A stretch of 64,000 bases of DNA from Vibrio neptunius (GCA_019339365.1 CP079859.1:1240001-1304000); one strand, 5' to 3'. Positions 34,842-44,380 are shown, counted from the stretch's first letter. The notes: a model not told the origin generated them from the letters alone. A program made the numbers and translations.

Positions 34842-35113
34842 AAAATGGCATCGAAGTCTGTGTTTTTAATGGAGTACTCACTTAAACCAATGCTTTCAAG
34901 GTGTTCACACAGTGAAAAGTATTCGTCTTTGCCAATGGTTTTGAACGTTCGATATGGCTTTGGTTCTGTGAGTCCATCTTGTGCGTTGGCGAGTATCGCA
35001 ACACGCATGATCATGCCCGTTCTAGGTGAGGGCGGGCATTGTTCAACAAATGCGGCTATCTGTGGCTCTTGCGAAGGCTCTATTCCGCGATTCGTAAATT
35101 TCTTTGTTTTCAT
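34793..35113 (-). CDS. Antisense-oriented 106-aa early protein, unknown
   Basis: The minus-strand ATG 35113 is preceded by AAGGATGG at good spacing. Protein-like composition: PQIAAFVEQCPPSPRTGMIM, then YRTFKTIGKDEYFSLCEHLE and an acidic, aromatic end (FYEPVFEMEFF). A plus-strand open frame in the same place (34845-35171) is Ser/Cys-rich without a ribosome site and is judged a shadow. A lone minus gene just upstream of the replication gene suggests a cargo gene or a lysogenically expressed gene. Confidence 0.68.
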   Translation of the reverse strand: MKTKKFTNRGIEPSQEPQIAAFVEQCPPSPRTGMIMRVAILANAQDGLTEPKPYRTFKTIGKDEYFSLCEHLESIGLSEYSIKNTDFDAIFYEPVFEMEFFNEGML

Positions 35114-35183
35114 AACTTTCCATCCTTTTGATATGCCAACTAAATCATATGTGAAAGTTGTTTTCCAGTGAGACAGATTGAAA

Positions 35184-37880
35184 ATGCTAACTTACTACCA
35201 TCCCCTAACACCTCTAAAGTTTAAATGGCGAACTCCTCTTGTTGCTATTGACGAGAGGGATGCTTGCATTGAGCCAAGTTATCATCCCAAAAAACAAGTA
35301 GAGCCTGATGACTTAAGCGTTGTTGAGCGTCGATTGTTTGAAGCTAACCCAAGGGACTTTGAGTGGATTTCAGACAGGATTAAAGACCTGCCTGATTATC
35401 TAACCAAGTACTTTGTTCGCCGCTATGTCGATCTCTGCGAAAAAGGTGGATACCAAAAAGCCAATACATATCTTCGCACGAAAGTGGCACCTGCCTCCGA
35501 ACGTGCATTGATGGTACTTGAAAAATACAAGCTACTACCAACCACCCAAAAAGTAGCGCTGCTGTCTAAAGAATTCGGAGAAGGGGACGATCCATTTCAC
35601 CCCGCGTTCTTTACAGAGCACCGTGAACCAGAATACCTAAAACCAGAGCAAGGCTCGTTTGATTTTGGTGAAGTGAAAGCAAGCCATAAACCAGTTAAGA
35701 ATCGTTTACTGGCCGAGTTGGAAAAAAGCGAATTAAAGGAGATGGCATTCAAGCTGTCTTGCATAGTCGTTAAATTCCAAACCCGACTCACCGAAGACAC
35801 AGACTGTGATACTCCAGAAGGAGAGGAGTTTGCCGCGCTGATTTTATACCGCCAGACGGCTGAGCTGATTCAAGGGTTTGGAATTAAACCACCTGGTGCA
35901 GGAAAAAAGCTTAGTCCTGAAAATGTCTTCCAACATATCTCAAAGACTCGCTGCGAAAAGTGGTGGCTGCGTTGCTTAGCGAAAGCACGAAAAATCATGC
36001 GTGAACACCTAGCAATTGCTATGGGTCAAGTTTCTTCAAAAGCGTCACCTTATGCGAGTTGGGATTGTGTTCGCGAACATAAAGAGCAGGACCACAATAA
36101 TTGGCAAGCTATCAAAAACAGGTCGCTACTTGATGAAGAAACGGGAGAAAAAGCAGAGCTTGCAGACATGGTGCTCAAGAGTGTTTCTAACCCTGCGATT
36201 CGTCGTCATGAGCTTATGACCCGCTGCCGAGGTTTTGAAAACATTGGCGATGAGCTGGGTTTACAGGGATTGTTTCTTACGCTGACCACTCCTTCGAAAT
36301 ACCACAACAGCTACAACAAAGGCGGCTTTATTGACCATTGGAACGGAGCAAGCCCGCGTGATGCACAATCATACTTAAACAATGTCTGGCAACGAATTCG
36401 CGCCAAGCTAGGCCGATTAGGTTTGCGTTGGTTCGGTGTACGTGTTGCCGAGCCGCATCATGATGGCACTCCGCACTGGCACTTGCTCATTTGGGTAAAG
36501 CCCCAAGACGTACTGCGCATTACCAATATCTTTATTCAATACGCCGTGAAGGAAGATTGTGCAGAGTTGCTCCCTAAAGAACAGTGGTTGCCCGTGGCGT
36601 CATTTAACTACGTGCAGCCAACCGCTGAAAACCCATTCAAGGTTTACAAAAAGGTCTACGAAAACAATTTTCCTGTTAAACCAATGACTCGCCGCCCTCG
36701 TGTGGAGTTGCCAGAGTCAGTGCAAGTCTGGCCAATAAAGCAGGAGGGGTTAACCACACTTAACCTAGATTACACACCCCGTTGTGATGTGGGCTTTATC
36801 GATCCAGAACAAGGTACAGCTACGGGCTACATTGCCAAATACATTTCAAAGAACATTGATGGCTATGCGATGGATGATGAGGTTTCAGACGAAACTGGAA
36901 AATCTGTCAAAGCCATGGCTAAAAATGTTAGTGCGTGGAAGAGCCGTTGGAACATTCGCCAGTTTCAGTTCTTCGGTGGTGCGCCAGTGACCACTTACCG
37001 AGAACTACGCCGCTTCGCTAGCCAAAACAAAAAAGCGTTTATGAAATACCTCTTCATGCAAGAGCGTGTCGACCTACTCACTATTTACTCGATGCTGCAA
37101 CGTGATTTGGTTGGGCCAATCAAGCCTAGCAAGTTGATAACCAACAAAGAGTTGATGCAAGTGATCGGTGATAGCTACCAAGCGCGAGGCGATTCAAAAC
37201 AATCAAGAATCGCAGGTACGCTTGCGGCTGCTGACCATGGAAATTGGAAAGGCTACATCATGGGGCAAGGTGGTCCATTCGTTAAGCGTGATGATTTGCT
37301 TATCGTGAACTCTTATCAGGTTCTACCCTTTGCCTCACCACATGGCGAAGACGTCCGTAAGATTGAAGGTTTCACCACACCAGAAGAAACCGTCAAAACC
37401 CGCACTAAAGTCTGGACGATTATCAAAAAATCAAAAGTTAACGAAGATGCTGAAGCGTGCACCCAAGGGAGCGACGCGACCGCAATTGGAGCCTTTGGCT
37501 CCTCTCGGAGTTCTGTCAATAACTGTACGGAGCCTTCGATCGTACAGGTCAGCGATCAGCTTACCCGTTTATTAAATCCAAAGAGAAAAATGGTGGATTC
37601 ACCACCAAACATTGATGAAGCGACACTGGCCGCACTGTTAAAAGGCAGTTCAATTCGCATCGACGATGCAACCAGTATTCAAATCCGCCCAGCGGAGTTA
37701 GACGAACGCGGCAATAAACGCCCTGCCCAGTTGGTAGAAGTGAGCCGTCAACGTTCGGAGGACACCAATTGGATGGACTTCGAGGGTTGGGACAACCTAT
37801 TCGCCCAACCAGAAAAGCAAGAGTATCAACAACCTGACCTGTCGATTTTCCCTGACGGGGACGACTGGCCGTTAATGTAG
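35184..37880 (+). CDS. Phage replication initiation endonuclease (P2 GpA-like)
   Basis: 898 aa from ATG 35184; a TTG two codons upstream is also possible. It is a rolling-circle initiator of the GpA family. The HUH motif is P-H-W-H (H431, H433), and the two catalytic tyrosines are Y549 and Y553 in TGYIAKYISKN, spaced as in P2 GpA. An upstream motif, LQGLFLTLTTPSKYHNSY, precedes them. It nicks the phage origin, joins covalently to the 5' end and starts one-way replication. In P2-like phages the origin lies inside the gene itself. It ends the early cluster. Confidence 0.93.
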   Translation: MLTYYHPLTPLKFKWRTPLVAIDERDACIEPSYHPKKQVEPDDLSVVERRLFEANPRDFEWISDRIKDLPDYLTKYFVRRYVDLCEKGGYQKANTYLRTKVAPASERALMVLEKYKLLPTTQKVALLSKEFGEGDDPFHPAFFTEHREPEYLKPEQGSFDFGEVKASHKPVKNRLLAELEKSELKEMAFKLSCIVVKFQTRLTEDTDCDTPEGEEFAALILYRQTAELIQGFGIKPPGAGKKLSPENVFQHISKTRCEKWWLRCLAKARKIMREHLAIAMGQVSSKASPYASWDCVREHKEQDHNNWQAIKNRSLLDEETGEKAELADMVLKSVSNPAIRRHELMTRCRGFENIGDELGLQGLFLTLTTPSKYHNSYNKGGFIDHWNGASPRDAQSYLNNVWQRIRAKLGRLGLRWFGVRVAEPHHDGTPHWHLLIWVKPQDVLRITNIFIQYAVKEDCAELLPKEQWLPVASFNYVQPTAENPFKVYKKVYENNFPVKPMTRRPRVELPESVQVWPIKQEGLTTLNLDYTPRCDVGFIDPEQGTATGYIAKYISKNIDGYAMDDEVSDETGKSVKAMAKNVSAWKSRWNIRQFQFFGGAPVTTYRELRRFASQNKKAFMKYLFMQERVDLLTIYSMLQRDLVGPIKPSKLITNKELMQVIGDSYQARGDSKQSRIAGTLAAADHGNWKGYIMGQGGPFVKRDDLLIVNSYQVLPFASPHGEDVRKIEGFTTPEETVKTRTKVWTIIKKSKVNEDAEACTQGSDATAIGAFGSSRSSVNNCTEPSIVQVSDQLTRLLNPKRKMVDSPPNIDEATLAALLKGSSIRIDDATSIQIRPAELDERGNKRPAQLVEVSRQRSEDTNWMDFEGWDNLFAQPEKQEYQQPDLSIFPDGDDWPLM

Positions 37881-37892
37881 GAGAAAGGAACT

Positions 37893-38186
37893 ATGAAATT
37901 GAACAAACAAGAACAACAAGCCCTAATAGTTTTAGAAAAGATTGTTGAAGCAATTAAGAACCCTAGCAGTTTCCCTTTAGATATTAGTGAGGGTGAAGAT
38001 TCAGCATTGCTTAGAACTTTCGGGTGGAGCCCTAAAATGACGACAATAAGTAAAGGGGAACTTGAGAGTGCTGTACGCGGTAAAGAGTCGCCATTACTTA
38101 CCGTTTCTGGTCACGGGCCAAGTGGCAGCTATAGTCGACAGTGTTTTTTCCCTTTTCAGGTAAAATCGAGAAAACCCCAAAGATAA
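37893..38186 (+). CDS. Small protein after the replication gene, unknown
   Basis: 97 aa; GGAGAAAGGA ribosome site at 37879. N-terminal helix (KQEQQALIVLEKIVEAIKNP), then a short strand part and a basic end. No family recognised. It converges on the minus-strand XRE gene with a 4-base gap. Confidence 0.65.
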   Translation: MKLNKQEQQALIVLEKIVEAIKNPSSFPLDISEGEDSALLRTFGWSPKMTTISKGELESAVRGKESPLLTVSGHGPSGSYSRQCFFPFQVKSRKPQR

Positions 38187-38190
38187 TGTT

Positions 38191-38517
38191 CTAGATACTA
38201 ACAGCCTTTATCAACTCAAGTATTGGTTGGCGGATATGAACTGGAACATGCTTCATAGCCGCCGCCAAATCCATCTCACTGATTGACCGTTTTTCAAGTT
38301 CAGCCCACGCAAAGTCCAACCAAGTAATACCGTAGTATTCAAATAGCCGTTGTAACTCGCTCAGTCTAGGATCGCGTTTTCCCTGCTCGATGCGCTGGTA
38401 AGACGTAAGCGAGATACTAGTTTGATTCGCAATTTGCTCTTGGCTTTTGCGATTTTGAACCCTTAATTGGATCAAATACTCAATTATTGGCTCTAATTGT
38501 TTGTTTTTTTTAGGCAC
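38191..38517 (-). CDS. XRE-family HTH regulator
   Basis: 108 aa. Residues ~10-65 form a clear HTH: IEYLIQLRVQNRKSQEQIAN, then TSISLTSYQRIEQGKRDPRL. The tail is helical (MKHVPVHIRQPILELIKAV). It is divergent from the LexA-box gene at 38759; the 241-bp gap may carry its operator, so it may add control to that SOS gene. It is a second phage regulator apart from CI. Confidence 0.85.
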   Translation of the reverse strand: MPKKNKQLEPIIEYLIQLRVQNRKSQEQIANQTSISLTSYQRIEQGKRDPRLSELQRLFEYYGITWLDFAWAELEKRSISEMDLAAAMKHVPVHIRQPILELIKAVSI

Positions 38518-38758
38518 AGAGTCAGATTCCTAAGTCACTCCTGACTAGTAATTGCGATTTATATGCCAACGGTGACGAGCCTTTATGGAATGGTGATCCG
38601 CATAGGTTTTACGGGTATGCACCTTATGTATTATGCGCGAGCTAGGTATGAGTTTATGTCGCATTACTAAAAATTATAGGCGACAAAACATCACAATAAA
38701 TTTGTTAGTCAAAAACTACTGTATTAATATACAGTAAAATCGTCAGTTAGGAGGCTAA
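38518..38758. promoter_or_regulatory. Divergent promoter region of XRE and SOS genes
   Basis: It carries a possible -35 TTGTTA (38702-38707) and -10 TAATAT (38725-38730) at 17-base spacing, with the -10 inside the LexA box. RBS TTAGGAGG precedes ATG 38759. Confidence 0.6.
38717..38736 (+). promoter_or_regulatory. LexA (SOS) box
   Basis: TACTGTATTAATATACAGTA, against the E. coli consensus TACTGTATATATATACAGTA (18 of 20, with intact CTGT-N8-ACAG). It overlaps the predicted -10 of the gene at 38759, the place for direct repression by LexA. Confidence 0.9.
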
Positions 38759-39010
38759 ATGTCTGGTTTAAAAGAAGTAGCTGTAGGTCAGACTTACGGT
38801 AAGGAAGATGTATCCCTTGCAGCTTTGCAGATCGTAATAGATGGTGTTGCGTGTAGTGAAGCAAGCAGAGTTATGCAGCAAGCTGGGGTGTACATCTCGG
38901 GACTGATCATGGCAGACATGAACGGCAATTTGGATGCAGAAAAACAAAAAGCCATCTTGAGTATCATCGAGATGGCTTCAGATATAGAAAATCCTGCTTT
39001 CAGAAAATAA
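38759..39010 (+). CDS. SOS-controlled small phage protein, candidate antirepressor
   Basis: 83 aa with a strong ribosome site (AGGAGG, 5 bases before the ATG). An N-terminal segment, SLAALQIVIDGVACSEASRV, and a helix, DAEKQKAILSIIEMASDIEN, suggest a compact helical protein. No family is recognised. The LexA box directly upstream and its place between the replication gene and the late genes mirror phage 186, where LexA-controlled tum encodes the antirepressor that inactivates CI. That role is inference from regulation and position, not from sequence similarity. The minus-strand activator frame runs antisense through all but its first 35 bases. Confidence 0.75.
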   Translation: MSGLKEVAVGQTYGKEDVSLAALQIVIDGVACSEASRVMQQAGVYISGLIMADMNGNLDAEKQKAILSIIEMASDIENPAFRK

Positions 39011-39519
39011 CTAGAACATTGAAAGTTGTTGGTTGAGCTCATGCCTCTGTTGAGGGGGAGGGCTCGAATCAAAGAAACGGCCAGTTCGCTGGTCGTTTTC
39101 GCGGATGGGCTAAGCGAATGGCTGAAGTAAGAAGACATGACAAATTGATGCCCACAAGACTCATTCTTACACTCACAATACATATCAGCGCAATCTATTG
39201 AGAGGCGATTCGTCTTATTAATGACAGCATTGGAGCCGCAACCACATGTGACCCTACCGTTTGAGAATGTAGCTCCAATACCTAAGTGAAGTGCGGATTG
39301 CTTTAGAGTTTTTTTATAGGCAACCGAATTAACAAAGGTATGACCGCATGTTGGGTCACTGCATGAACACAGCAATTCGGCGGCGTTTTCTTCTGTTTGG
39401 TTTTCGCGGCTAATAAACGAGGCTTTTCCGCACTTACAAAGCACTTTCATATTTGGACCTAACATAACTGACTGACAGTCTAATAATACGTCAGTATATG
39501 GTTTTTTGTACAGTGTCAT
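38794..39519 (-). CDS. Ogr/Delta-type zinc-finger late activator, two fingers, C-terminus doubtful
   Basis: 241 aa. Two Ogr/Delta-like zinc fingers: residues ~24-75 (KVLCKCGKASFISR; LLCSCSDPTCGHTFV) and ~88-130 (VTCGCGSNAVINKTNRLSID; YCECKNESCGHQFVMS). They are followed by the usual end SLSPSAKTTSELAVSLIRAL. Proteins of this family activate late phage promoters with host RNA polymerase; satellite P4 Delta has the same two-finger form. The start overlaps the portal stop (ATGA). Residues after ~168 are antisense to the SOS gene and look non-coding, so the natural stop may have been lost or the tail is an extension. Confidence 0.75.
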   Translation of the reverse strand: MTLYKKPYTDVLLDCQSVMLGPNMKVLCKCGKASFISRENQTEENAAELLCSCSDPTCGHTFVNSVAYKKTLKQSALHLGIGATFSNGRVTCGCGSNAVINKTNRLSIDCADMYCECKNESCGHQFVMSSYFSHSLSPSAKTTSELAVSLIRALPLNRGMSSTNNFQCSSYFLKAGFSISEAISMILKMAFCFSASKLPFMSAMISPEMYTPACCITLLASLHATPSITICKAARDTSSLP

Positions 39520-40550
39520 GCTTGGTCTCCACCCACTACATCAAACTTTAAATGCAGACTTTTTAAGCTTATGATTTCCGGGTCATTGTTCACTTCATCC
39601 ATAATCAGTTCGCATACGGGAATTATCTCGTCTTTGTCATATTCACGACCGACCTTTTCTGGATCAGGGAAGTTTGAACCAGGTTGCGGCATCATTCCCC
39701 CTTTCCCTGCAGGGAATCGGTGACCTACAAGGATGTCTTGAGCGGTGATGTTCTTAATTCGCTCGAATTCATCCTTTGTGGCTATGTCGCCAACGGGTAT
39801 CAACTGAATGCCCTTTTCATGACCATTGGGAATATTCACAAACATGCTTCTAAAGTTACCAACCCCTTTCGAACTGGCGATCTTCTCTTTTAACATCTTT
39901 TCATCATCATCACTTAGATTCGGGTCAGTGGCATAGAAGATAAAGCCCATGTGAGCACCGTTCTTGAAGTATCGACGTCTGAACAACGTGGCGTCTTGGT
40001 TCAACATGCTGCTTTGAATGCTGCCTAGATAATCAGGCAAACCATAAACCTGCTGTTGTGGGTCGTATTGGCTCAAGAAAATGACATCATCTGGGTTGTA
40101 AGTGCGTTGTTTGTTGTCACGCTCCAAAATAACAATTTTCCCATTCTTGCGTTTACGAAGGTACATAGCGGGTAATGGATGAAAGCGGACTACTCGACCA
40201 AAGTGATCTCGAATCTTCAATAATGCACCATGACCAAATTGGAAGTAATCACGGCAGAAAGCCAGCATTTGCTTTCGACGGATGGCACCTTGCTGAAAAC
40301 GAGCGGTGACATAATTGCCACGGGCAACCAATAGCGAACCATGGTAGGCGTTTGCCCTTGCGATATCTGCTAGCCCTTCGGGTGAGATTGGCGGTTCCCA
40401 ATAATCGTCAGTGTCGTTGTAAAACAAGTCCGTGTAGTTTGTCATCCAACTATTTGAATCAATGGATTCAGGTGCGCCAAGGTCTACGCCATACACCGAT
40501 GATGGGGAGTTGTATTCTTGTGTTACTAAGTGATCGGTTTGTTCTGTCAT
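39516..40550 (-). CDS. Phage portal protein (P2 GpQ-like)
   Basis: 344 aa from ATG 40550, overlapping the terminase stop as ATGA. It forms the dodecameric portal at one capsid vertex. Family features: [53 protein letters not shown], then [20 protein letters not shown] and [20 protein letters not shown]. It is second in the minus-strand group terminase-portal-activator, opposite to the scaffold and capsid genes, the classical P2 layout. Confidence 0.94.
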   Translation of the reverse strand: MTEQTDHLVTQEYNSPSSVYGVDLGAPESIDSNSWMTNYTDLFYNDTDDYWEPPISPEGLADIARANAYHGSLLVARGNYVTARFQQGAIRRKQMLAFCRDYFQFGHGALLKIRDHFGRVVRFHPLPAMYLRKRKNGKIVILERDNKQRTYNPDDVIFLSQYDPQQQVYGLPDYLGSIQSSMLNQDATLFRRRYFKNGAHMGFIFYATDPNLSDDDEKMLKEKIASSKGVGNFRSMFVNIPNGHEKGIQLIPVGDIATKDEFERIKNITAQDILVGHRFPAGKGGMMPQPGSNFPDPEKVGREYDKDEIIPVCELIMDEVNNDPEIISLKSLHLKFDVVGGDQA

Positions 40551-42329
40551 GCTGCGGTTGCCCAAGTTGATTTAGTTGGTGTTGAGTGGTCTAACGGCTC
40601 ATTAATAATGGCGTGTGAGATAGCCCAGAATGCATCGGCGTGGCCTGTGGTTTGGCTGCGTTCTGCTTTGAATGTCATGGCGTTGCCGCTGGCCGTTGGT
40701 ACTCGCTTAATCGCCATAAACGCCATTGCAATGTCTTTGTGTTCGGCATCAAATTGAATTCGTTTGGCCTCTACGATGTCGATCATCTTCATCACTAGGC
40801 GGTTTTTGTTTTCGTTGCTGTAGTGGATTGCGTGAGCTTCACGCGGGTACTTCTTCGAAATCAAATCCCAAACACCACCGCCAATGCCAGTGGTATCTAC
40901 TCCGATATAAGTTACCTTATAGCGCTCAAATACTTTTTCGATTTCTGAAACGTGATATTGGAAGTTGAGCCCTTTCCAATAGTGCTTTTCTAGTACGCGG
41001 AACCTTTCACCCGCTCCGACAGGCGGAGCCACGACCACCAAACATGCGTTGTCTCGGGTTCGGCTTGGGTCGTAACCCAACCAAACTTCTCGATGGGCAA
41101 AAGGACGTTTGTTATTTGGCTTGAAGTCTTGCCAGTGGGCGGCATCCACCATGCCTTTTTCAAGGTCTGAAAACTTGAATACAGACAGGGCCCCATCAAC
41201 AAACACACACATGAACAGGTTTTCGAAATCGTCTTGGCTGTACTCTTCACGCAGTTCGTCAATATCGAATAGGTCACAACCACCGTTGGCCGCATCTTCA
41301 ATGGTGACAACATAACGCCATTGTTTATCATCGCAGAGTCGGCCTCCGTCGCGATATTCTTCAAAGGTCGGGAATTCAATCTTTGCGCGAGAATCTTTGC
41401 CTTTGCGCCACTGGTCGCCTGTCCAAAATGGGTAAGCCTGGTGCATCTTCGATGATGGCGTAGAAAAGTAAGTTTTGCGCCACTTCTTATGCGTAGCCAT
41501 AGCTGAAGCAAGTTTGTTCAGCTCGTCAAACTTGGGTATCCAGAAATACTCATCGACATAAACATGGCCGTGGTAACTCTGGGCTGTTTTACTGTTGGTT
41601 GATAAAAAGCGAAGTTCGGCACCATTAGAAAGAATGATCGGGTTGCCAGTTAACTCGATGTCTAAGAACTCTTTACCAATTGCAATAATGTAGCTGCGGA
41701 AAACCTCGGCTTGAGCGCGAGAAGCTGAAAGGAATATTTGGTTATCGCCCGTTAGAATTGCGTCTTCTAAGGCTTCACCACTGAAATAGTAAGTCGCACC
41801 AATCTGGCGTGATTTAAGGATGTTGCGAATACGCTGCTTAATGTTGTTACGCATGACATGCTGATATTCGAATAGCGATTCATGCCAATCGACAAAGTCA
41901 CCTTCACAAAGGTGCTCGATGTTGTTTTTGCCTTTGCCTTTTTTTCTTGCTGTTGCCACTACCACCGCGGCTTTGATTAGACTGTTCGGAATCATTCGAA
42001 TTCGAGTTGCCTTGCGAAAGCATGCGTTCAGCTTTGGCTTTAGCGTCAGCATTCGCCTTGAGCAGTTTAACGTGATGTTCGATAAGACGGTCCATCTCTT
42101 TGAGCTGTTGGTCGCTCTTTTCGTCTTTATCAATCAACACCGCTAAACGGCGGTTAACCATCTCTTCAACAGACAAATCGTTAACGAGCAAATCCCAGCC
42201 GAATTTTTCCGCCCAGGTATAAACAATGCGTGAACTGTTTAAGCTCAGTTCCGCTGCTATTTCTTTAGGAAGTACGCCACGGATATACATCCTTTTGGCG
42301 GCTTCTCTTATTTCATCTGAATAGGCCAT
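40547..42329 (-). pseudogene. Terminase large subunit (P2 GpP-like), split by a frame change
   Basis: ATPase/nuclease that packages DNA. The N-terminal part starts at ATG 42329 ([18 protein letters not shown], an HTH-like start of GpP) and runs to an AAAAAAA tract read at 41945-41939. There the frame ends in KKKRQRQ and soon stops at 41904. The rest, from [15 protein letters not shown] with the Walker-A-like SRQIGATYY and acidic DEYFW, stays in the other frame to 40547. Deleting one A makes one continuous ~594-aa GpP. Known programmed sites would shift -1; this needs +1, so a mutation or sequence error is likelier. The nuclease part ([12 protein letters not shown]) looks intact. Confidence 0.88.
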
Positions 42330-42495
42330 AAGCGCATCATACGCCCCGAAAACTCGCAAATGACTAAGCAAAATTCGGATGAATTCGGATATGGGCGAAA
42401 TCCGAATTTCTAGGAATTGAAGTGGCTGAAACGACTTATTCAAAGGCGTATTGTTTGCTCAAACAGAGATGTGATTGACAAGCTTGAGTACAACA
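42330..42495. promoter_or_regulatory. Divergent late promoter region
   Basis: 166 bp between the terminase/portal group and the scaffold/capsid group. It contains the AATTCGGAT repeat set at 42372-42408. Late promoters for both directions must start here and are expected to respond to the Ogr-like activator. Confidence 0.7.
42372..42408. repeat. AATTCGGAT repeated twice direct and once inverted
   Basis: AATTCGGAT at 42372-42380 and 42382-42390, and ATCCGAATT at 42400-42408. The direct copies are 10 bp apart (one helical turn). Candidate binding site for the late activator. Confidence 0.75.
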
Positions 42496-43360
42496 ATGCC
42501 AAAAACTAGTGACTGGAAAATCATTGCAACAGAAGGCCCAACCGTTGACGGGAGAAAAATTACCCGTGAGTGGATAGAGCAAATGGCCGCAAGTTATGAC
42601 AGCAAAAGAGTACACCGCACTGATTTGGCCGGAGCACCGCCGTTTTTATGGTTACGGTGAAAACTGGGGCAAAGTGGTTGAGCTAAAAGCGGAAGAAAAA
42701 GACGGCAAATTACGCTTGTTCGCAAAGCTTGAGCCTAACGATTACATGCTGGAAGCCAACCGCAAAAAGCAAAAGCTATTTACATCTATCGAACCAAATC
42801 CCGATTACAAGGGCGAAGGGCGTTGCTATTTAATGGGCCTAGCTGCGACTGACTCCCCAGCCTCCACAGGTACATCGCTCCTTCAATTCTCGCGAAAGCA
42901 AGGCGAAACCACCGAACTTGAATGCAGTGCTCTTGAAGAAGTCGACTTCTCAGCCTGTTTCACCAAGAAAGACCGCTTCTTTGCGGCATTCAATGAATTT
43001 TTCTCTTCTGGCGATGAAGAGCCAGAAACTCCATCAATAGTAGAGGACACCGACGTGACCGAAGAGCAACTCAAAGCCGCTCTAAAAGAGCAGTTTTCTG
43101 TATTCAAAAGCGAGTTCAAAAAGGAACTGGCCGAAGAGTTCAACCTCAATGCGGAAGCCCCAGAACAACCAGTAGAAGAACAAGACCAAAGCCCAACGGT
43201 TGAGCAGTTCTCTGCGACTCTGGATAAAAAACTCAATCCGTTGCTTGAGAAAGTGAGCGGCCTAGAAACTAAATTCGCTGAACTATCAAAAGAAGTACCT
43301 GATCAAGAGCCTAATCCATCGGGTGTCAGTGAAAAGTTCTCATCTAAGGAGATGTTTTAA
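42496..43360 (+). pseudogene. Capsid scaffold protein (P2 GpO-like), split by a frame change
   Basis: Scaffold and probable protease for capsid assembly. The first frame starts at ATG 42496 (PKTSDWKIIATEGPTVDGRK) and reaches AASYDSK. The second continues EYTALIWPEHRRFYGYGENW to the stop at 43360. Removing one A from the A4 tract 42604-42607 joins them into about 287 aa, the usual GpO size. The C-terminal half is a coiled-coil scaffold part (KAALKEQFSVFKSEFKKELA). The stop overlaps the capsid ATG. Without rescue the capsid would lack its scaffold. Confidence 0.85.
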
Positions 43361-44370
43361 TGCTGAATGCACTATCAACCACCTATTTACAAGAGTTCTG
43401 CACAGCAACGCTATCAGCCGCCAACGCTCCGCAGGGTACACAGTCGTTTAATCTAACACCACCAATGGAAATTAAACTGCGCCAAGCAATTATGCAGTCT
43501 GATGCGTTCCTTGGAATGGTTTCACTACTGCCTGTTCAACAAATTAAAGGCCAAGTGGTCGATGTTGGCGATGATGGTCTGTCGACAGGTCGTTCCGATA
43601 CTGGACGCTTTAGCGTTGAAGTGGGACAAAGTGGTAACACCTACGAACTGACCAAGACCGATTCAGGCGCACATATTCTGTGGGAAACCATGACTCAATG
43701 GGCCAACTCCGGTTCCAAAGACCAATGGTTAAAGATGATGAAAAATGCCATTTCTCGTCGTTTTGCACTGGATATGCTGCGTATTGGTTTCAATGGTACG
43801 TCTATCGCAGCCAAAACCGACCCAGTTGCTAATCCGTTAGGCCAAGATGTCAACAAGGGCTGGTTAAAAATTGTAAAAGAGAAAGCGGCAGCTCAAGTGT
43901 TAGCGTCAGCCGCCCTCGACCCAACGGGTACAACACCTGATTCATACAAAAATCTTGATTCACTGACTCAAGACTTAATCAACACCACCATTGCGCCAGA
44001 GCACCGTCAAGATCCGGATCTTGTCGTGTTGGTTGGCTCTGACTTAGTTGCTGCTGAACAGCACCGTCTACTTGAAGCTGCAGATAGTCCAACGGAACAC
44101 AAAGCTGCACAAAGTCTAGCTAAGACGATTGCAGGTAAAAAGGCTTACACACCGCCGTTCTTCCCTGCCAATCAAATTTGGGTAACCAATACCAAAAACC
44201 TGCAAATCCTAACGCAGGAGGGTACGCAGTGGCGCAAGCAGAAGAACGACGAAGACGAGCTTCGCTTTAAGCAAAACCATATCCGTATGGAAGGTTATGC
44301 AGTAGGCAACCTTAAAAAGTTTGCTGCTATTGAAGCGGTCACTGTTGTTGCGCCAGCGACGGCAGCATAA
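43360..44370 (+). CDS. Major capsid protein (P2 GpN-like)
   Basis: 336 aa. HK97-fold capsid subunit of the P2 GpN family: N-terminal TTYLQEFCTATLSAANAPQG, then LGMVSLLPVQQIKGQVVDVG, LDMLRIGFNGTSIAAKTDP, NKGWLKIVKEKAAAQVL and the C-terminal RFKQNHIRMEGYAVGNLKK. The ATG overlaps the scaffold stop. It is followed after 10 bases by the small terminase gene. It appears intact. Confidence 0.95.
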   Translation: MLNALSTTYLQEFCTATLSAANAPQGTQSFNLTPPMEIKLRQAIMQSDAFLGMVSLLPVQQIKGQVVDVGDDGLSTGRSDTGRFSVEVGQSGNTYELTKTDSGAHILWETMTQWANSGSKDQWLKMMKNAISRRFALDMLRIGFNGTSIAAKTDPVANPLGQDVNKGWLKIVKEKAAAQVLASAALDPTGTTPDSYKNLDSLTQDLINTTIAPEHRQDPDLVVLVGSDLVAAEQHRLLEAADSPTEHKAAQSLAKTIAGKKAYTPPFFPANQIWVTNTKNLQILTQEGTQWRKQKNDEDELRFKQNHIRMEGYAVGNLKKFAAIEAVTVVAPATAA

Positions 44371-44380
44371 GGGGTGAAAC

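Noticed and set aside
34845..35171. Plus-strand 108-aa frame opposite 34793-35113
   Set aside because: Ser/Cys-rich, no ribosome site; the minus-strand frame has one and a more natural composition.
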